6,463 nucleotides of DNA, taken from positions 1 through 6,463 of the forward strand of contig JAFGWD010000079.1 in the NCBI GenBank assembly GCA_016937315.1. Reading direction: 5' to 3'. This document shows positions 6,068 through 6,463 of the stretch, piece by piece. The position numbers and the translations under genes are program-made. Source of the DNA: Rhodospirillaceae bacterium (lineage in GTDB: Bacteria; Pseudomonadota; Alphaproteobacteria; Rhodospirillales; Rhodospirillaceae). The notes under the pieces are model-generated. The model searched no databases. It was given only the letters and a program-made list of their open reading frames with translations, and was not told the DNA's origin. Each line of letters opens with the position of its first letter. The first letter of the stretch is position 1.

Positions 6068-6463
6068 ATGGCCCTATCCGCCACGCCTCATGAAACGCTT
6101 CTCCGCAACATGTTTATGGCTGGCCTTGACGCAGCAGCCCCCGAACTTTGCCTCATCCCCCACATCCCGCCCCCCCCTTCAGGCCGGACGATTGTGGTCG
6201 GTGCGGGCAAGGCTGCCGGTTCCATGGCTATGGCTTTTGAAAAACACTGGCGGGGTGCAGCGCTCTCTGGTTTGGTGGTTACACGCTACGGACACGCCTG
6301 CCCAACCCGGCACATCGAAGTGGTTGAAGCGGCGCACCCCATCCCCGACGATGCGGGACAACGGGCCGCTCAACGCATGTTGGACATGGTTCGTAGTCTT
6401 TCAGCAGATGATTTGGTGGTCTGTTTAATCTCTGGCGGTGGGTCCGCCCTGCTGGCCTTGCCA
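6068..6463 (+). CDS. Glycerate 2-kinase (DUF4147/MOFRL family), N-terminal part, cut by window end
   Basis: The first 132 residues of a glycerate kinase of the GckA/TtuD type, open to the last base of the window. Family members are usually a little over 400 residues, so about a third is present. They phosphorylate D-glycerate to 2-phosphoglycerate with ATP in the cytoplasm, for example in the serine cycle, glyoxylate or tartrate use. Older annotation calls them hydroxypyruvate reductase (ttuD). Visible motifs are GAGKAAGSMA (45-54), the TRYGHA block (72-77), EAAHPIPDDAG (87-97) and the SGGGSALL loop (122-129), all typical of the N-terminal DUF4147 domain. The C-terminal MOFRL domain lies beyond the window. 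A C8 run (6170-6177) encodes part of a Pro4 stretch, and the frame stays open through it. The gene is separated from the chemoreceptor gene by a hairpin, so it is probably transcribed independently. Confidence 0.92.
   Translation, partial: MALSATPHETLLRNMFMAGLDAAAPELCLIPHIPPPPSGRTIVVGAGKAAGSMAMAFEKHWRGAALSGLVVTRYGHACPTRHIEVVEAAHPIPDDAGQRAAQRMLDMVRSLSADDLVVCLISGGGSALLALP

Noticed and set aside
6090..6428. 112-residue reading frame in a second + frame
   Set aside because: It is a shadow of the glycerate kinase gene, whose frame from 6068 shows the family motifs and stays open to the window end.
1..6463. GANTC enrichment in intergenic regions; CRISPR, tRNA, insertion sequence or prophage signals
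   Set aside because: GANTC occurs in the noncoding parts but is also common in the coding parts. No direct-repeat/spacer array, cloverleaf, transposase or attachment-site duplication was seen.

Overview
The window carries three complete genes and one truncated gene, all on the + strand. They look like the signalling part of a Gram-negative, motile bacterium's chromosome. Moderate-to-high GC with a GC-rich third codon position, the style of the chemoreceptor, and the glycerate kinase at the edge suggest an alphaproteobacterium, perhaps Rhodospirillales-like. This placement is inferred from protein style only; no marker gene is present.

Layout. Bases 1-221 are an upstream or leader segment with small inverted repeats and no gene I can support. 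Bases 222-2567 encode an inner-membrane protein ordered TM - about 230-residue periplasmic helical sensor - TM - HAMP - GGDEF - EAL. Its EAL half keeps the catalytic residues. Its GGDEF half is degenerate: Asn replaces the first metal-binding Asp, the signature reads GGDDF, and the RxxD inhibitory site is absent. The stop codon of this gene lies inside the next gene (13-base overlap). That gene (2555-3562) encodes a periplasmic BMP/PnrA-family binding protein with a cleavable signal peptide and no ABC transporter genes beside it. A likely terminator follows.

Bases 3563-3915 are an AT-rich intergenic region with inverted and direct repeats and a candidate promoter. Bases 3916-5937 encode a methyl-accepting chemotaxis protein with a large, all-helical periplasmic domain of about 270 residues. 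A strong GC hairpin follows it. From 6068 to the end of the window is the N-terminal part of a glycerate 2-kinase (DUF4147/MOFRL family).

How they may work together. The best candidate for something new is the two-gene unit 222-3562. It looks like a periplasmic solute-binding protein dedicated to a membrane c-di-GMP phosphodiesterase, analogous to TorT-TorS but with a BMP-type receptor and a c-di-GMP output. A ligand, possibly a nucleoside or related small molecule, would bind the BMP protein. The complex would contact the helical sensor, and the signal would pass through HAMP to GGDEF-EAL. The chemoreceptor next door could give the same cell a swimming response, but a shared ligand is speculation. 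The glycerate kinase appears to be an unrelated metabolic gene.
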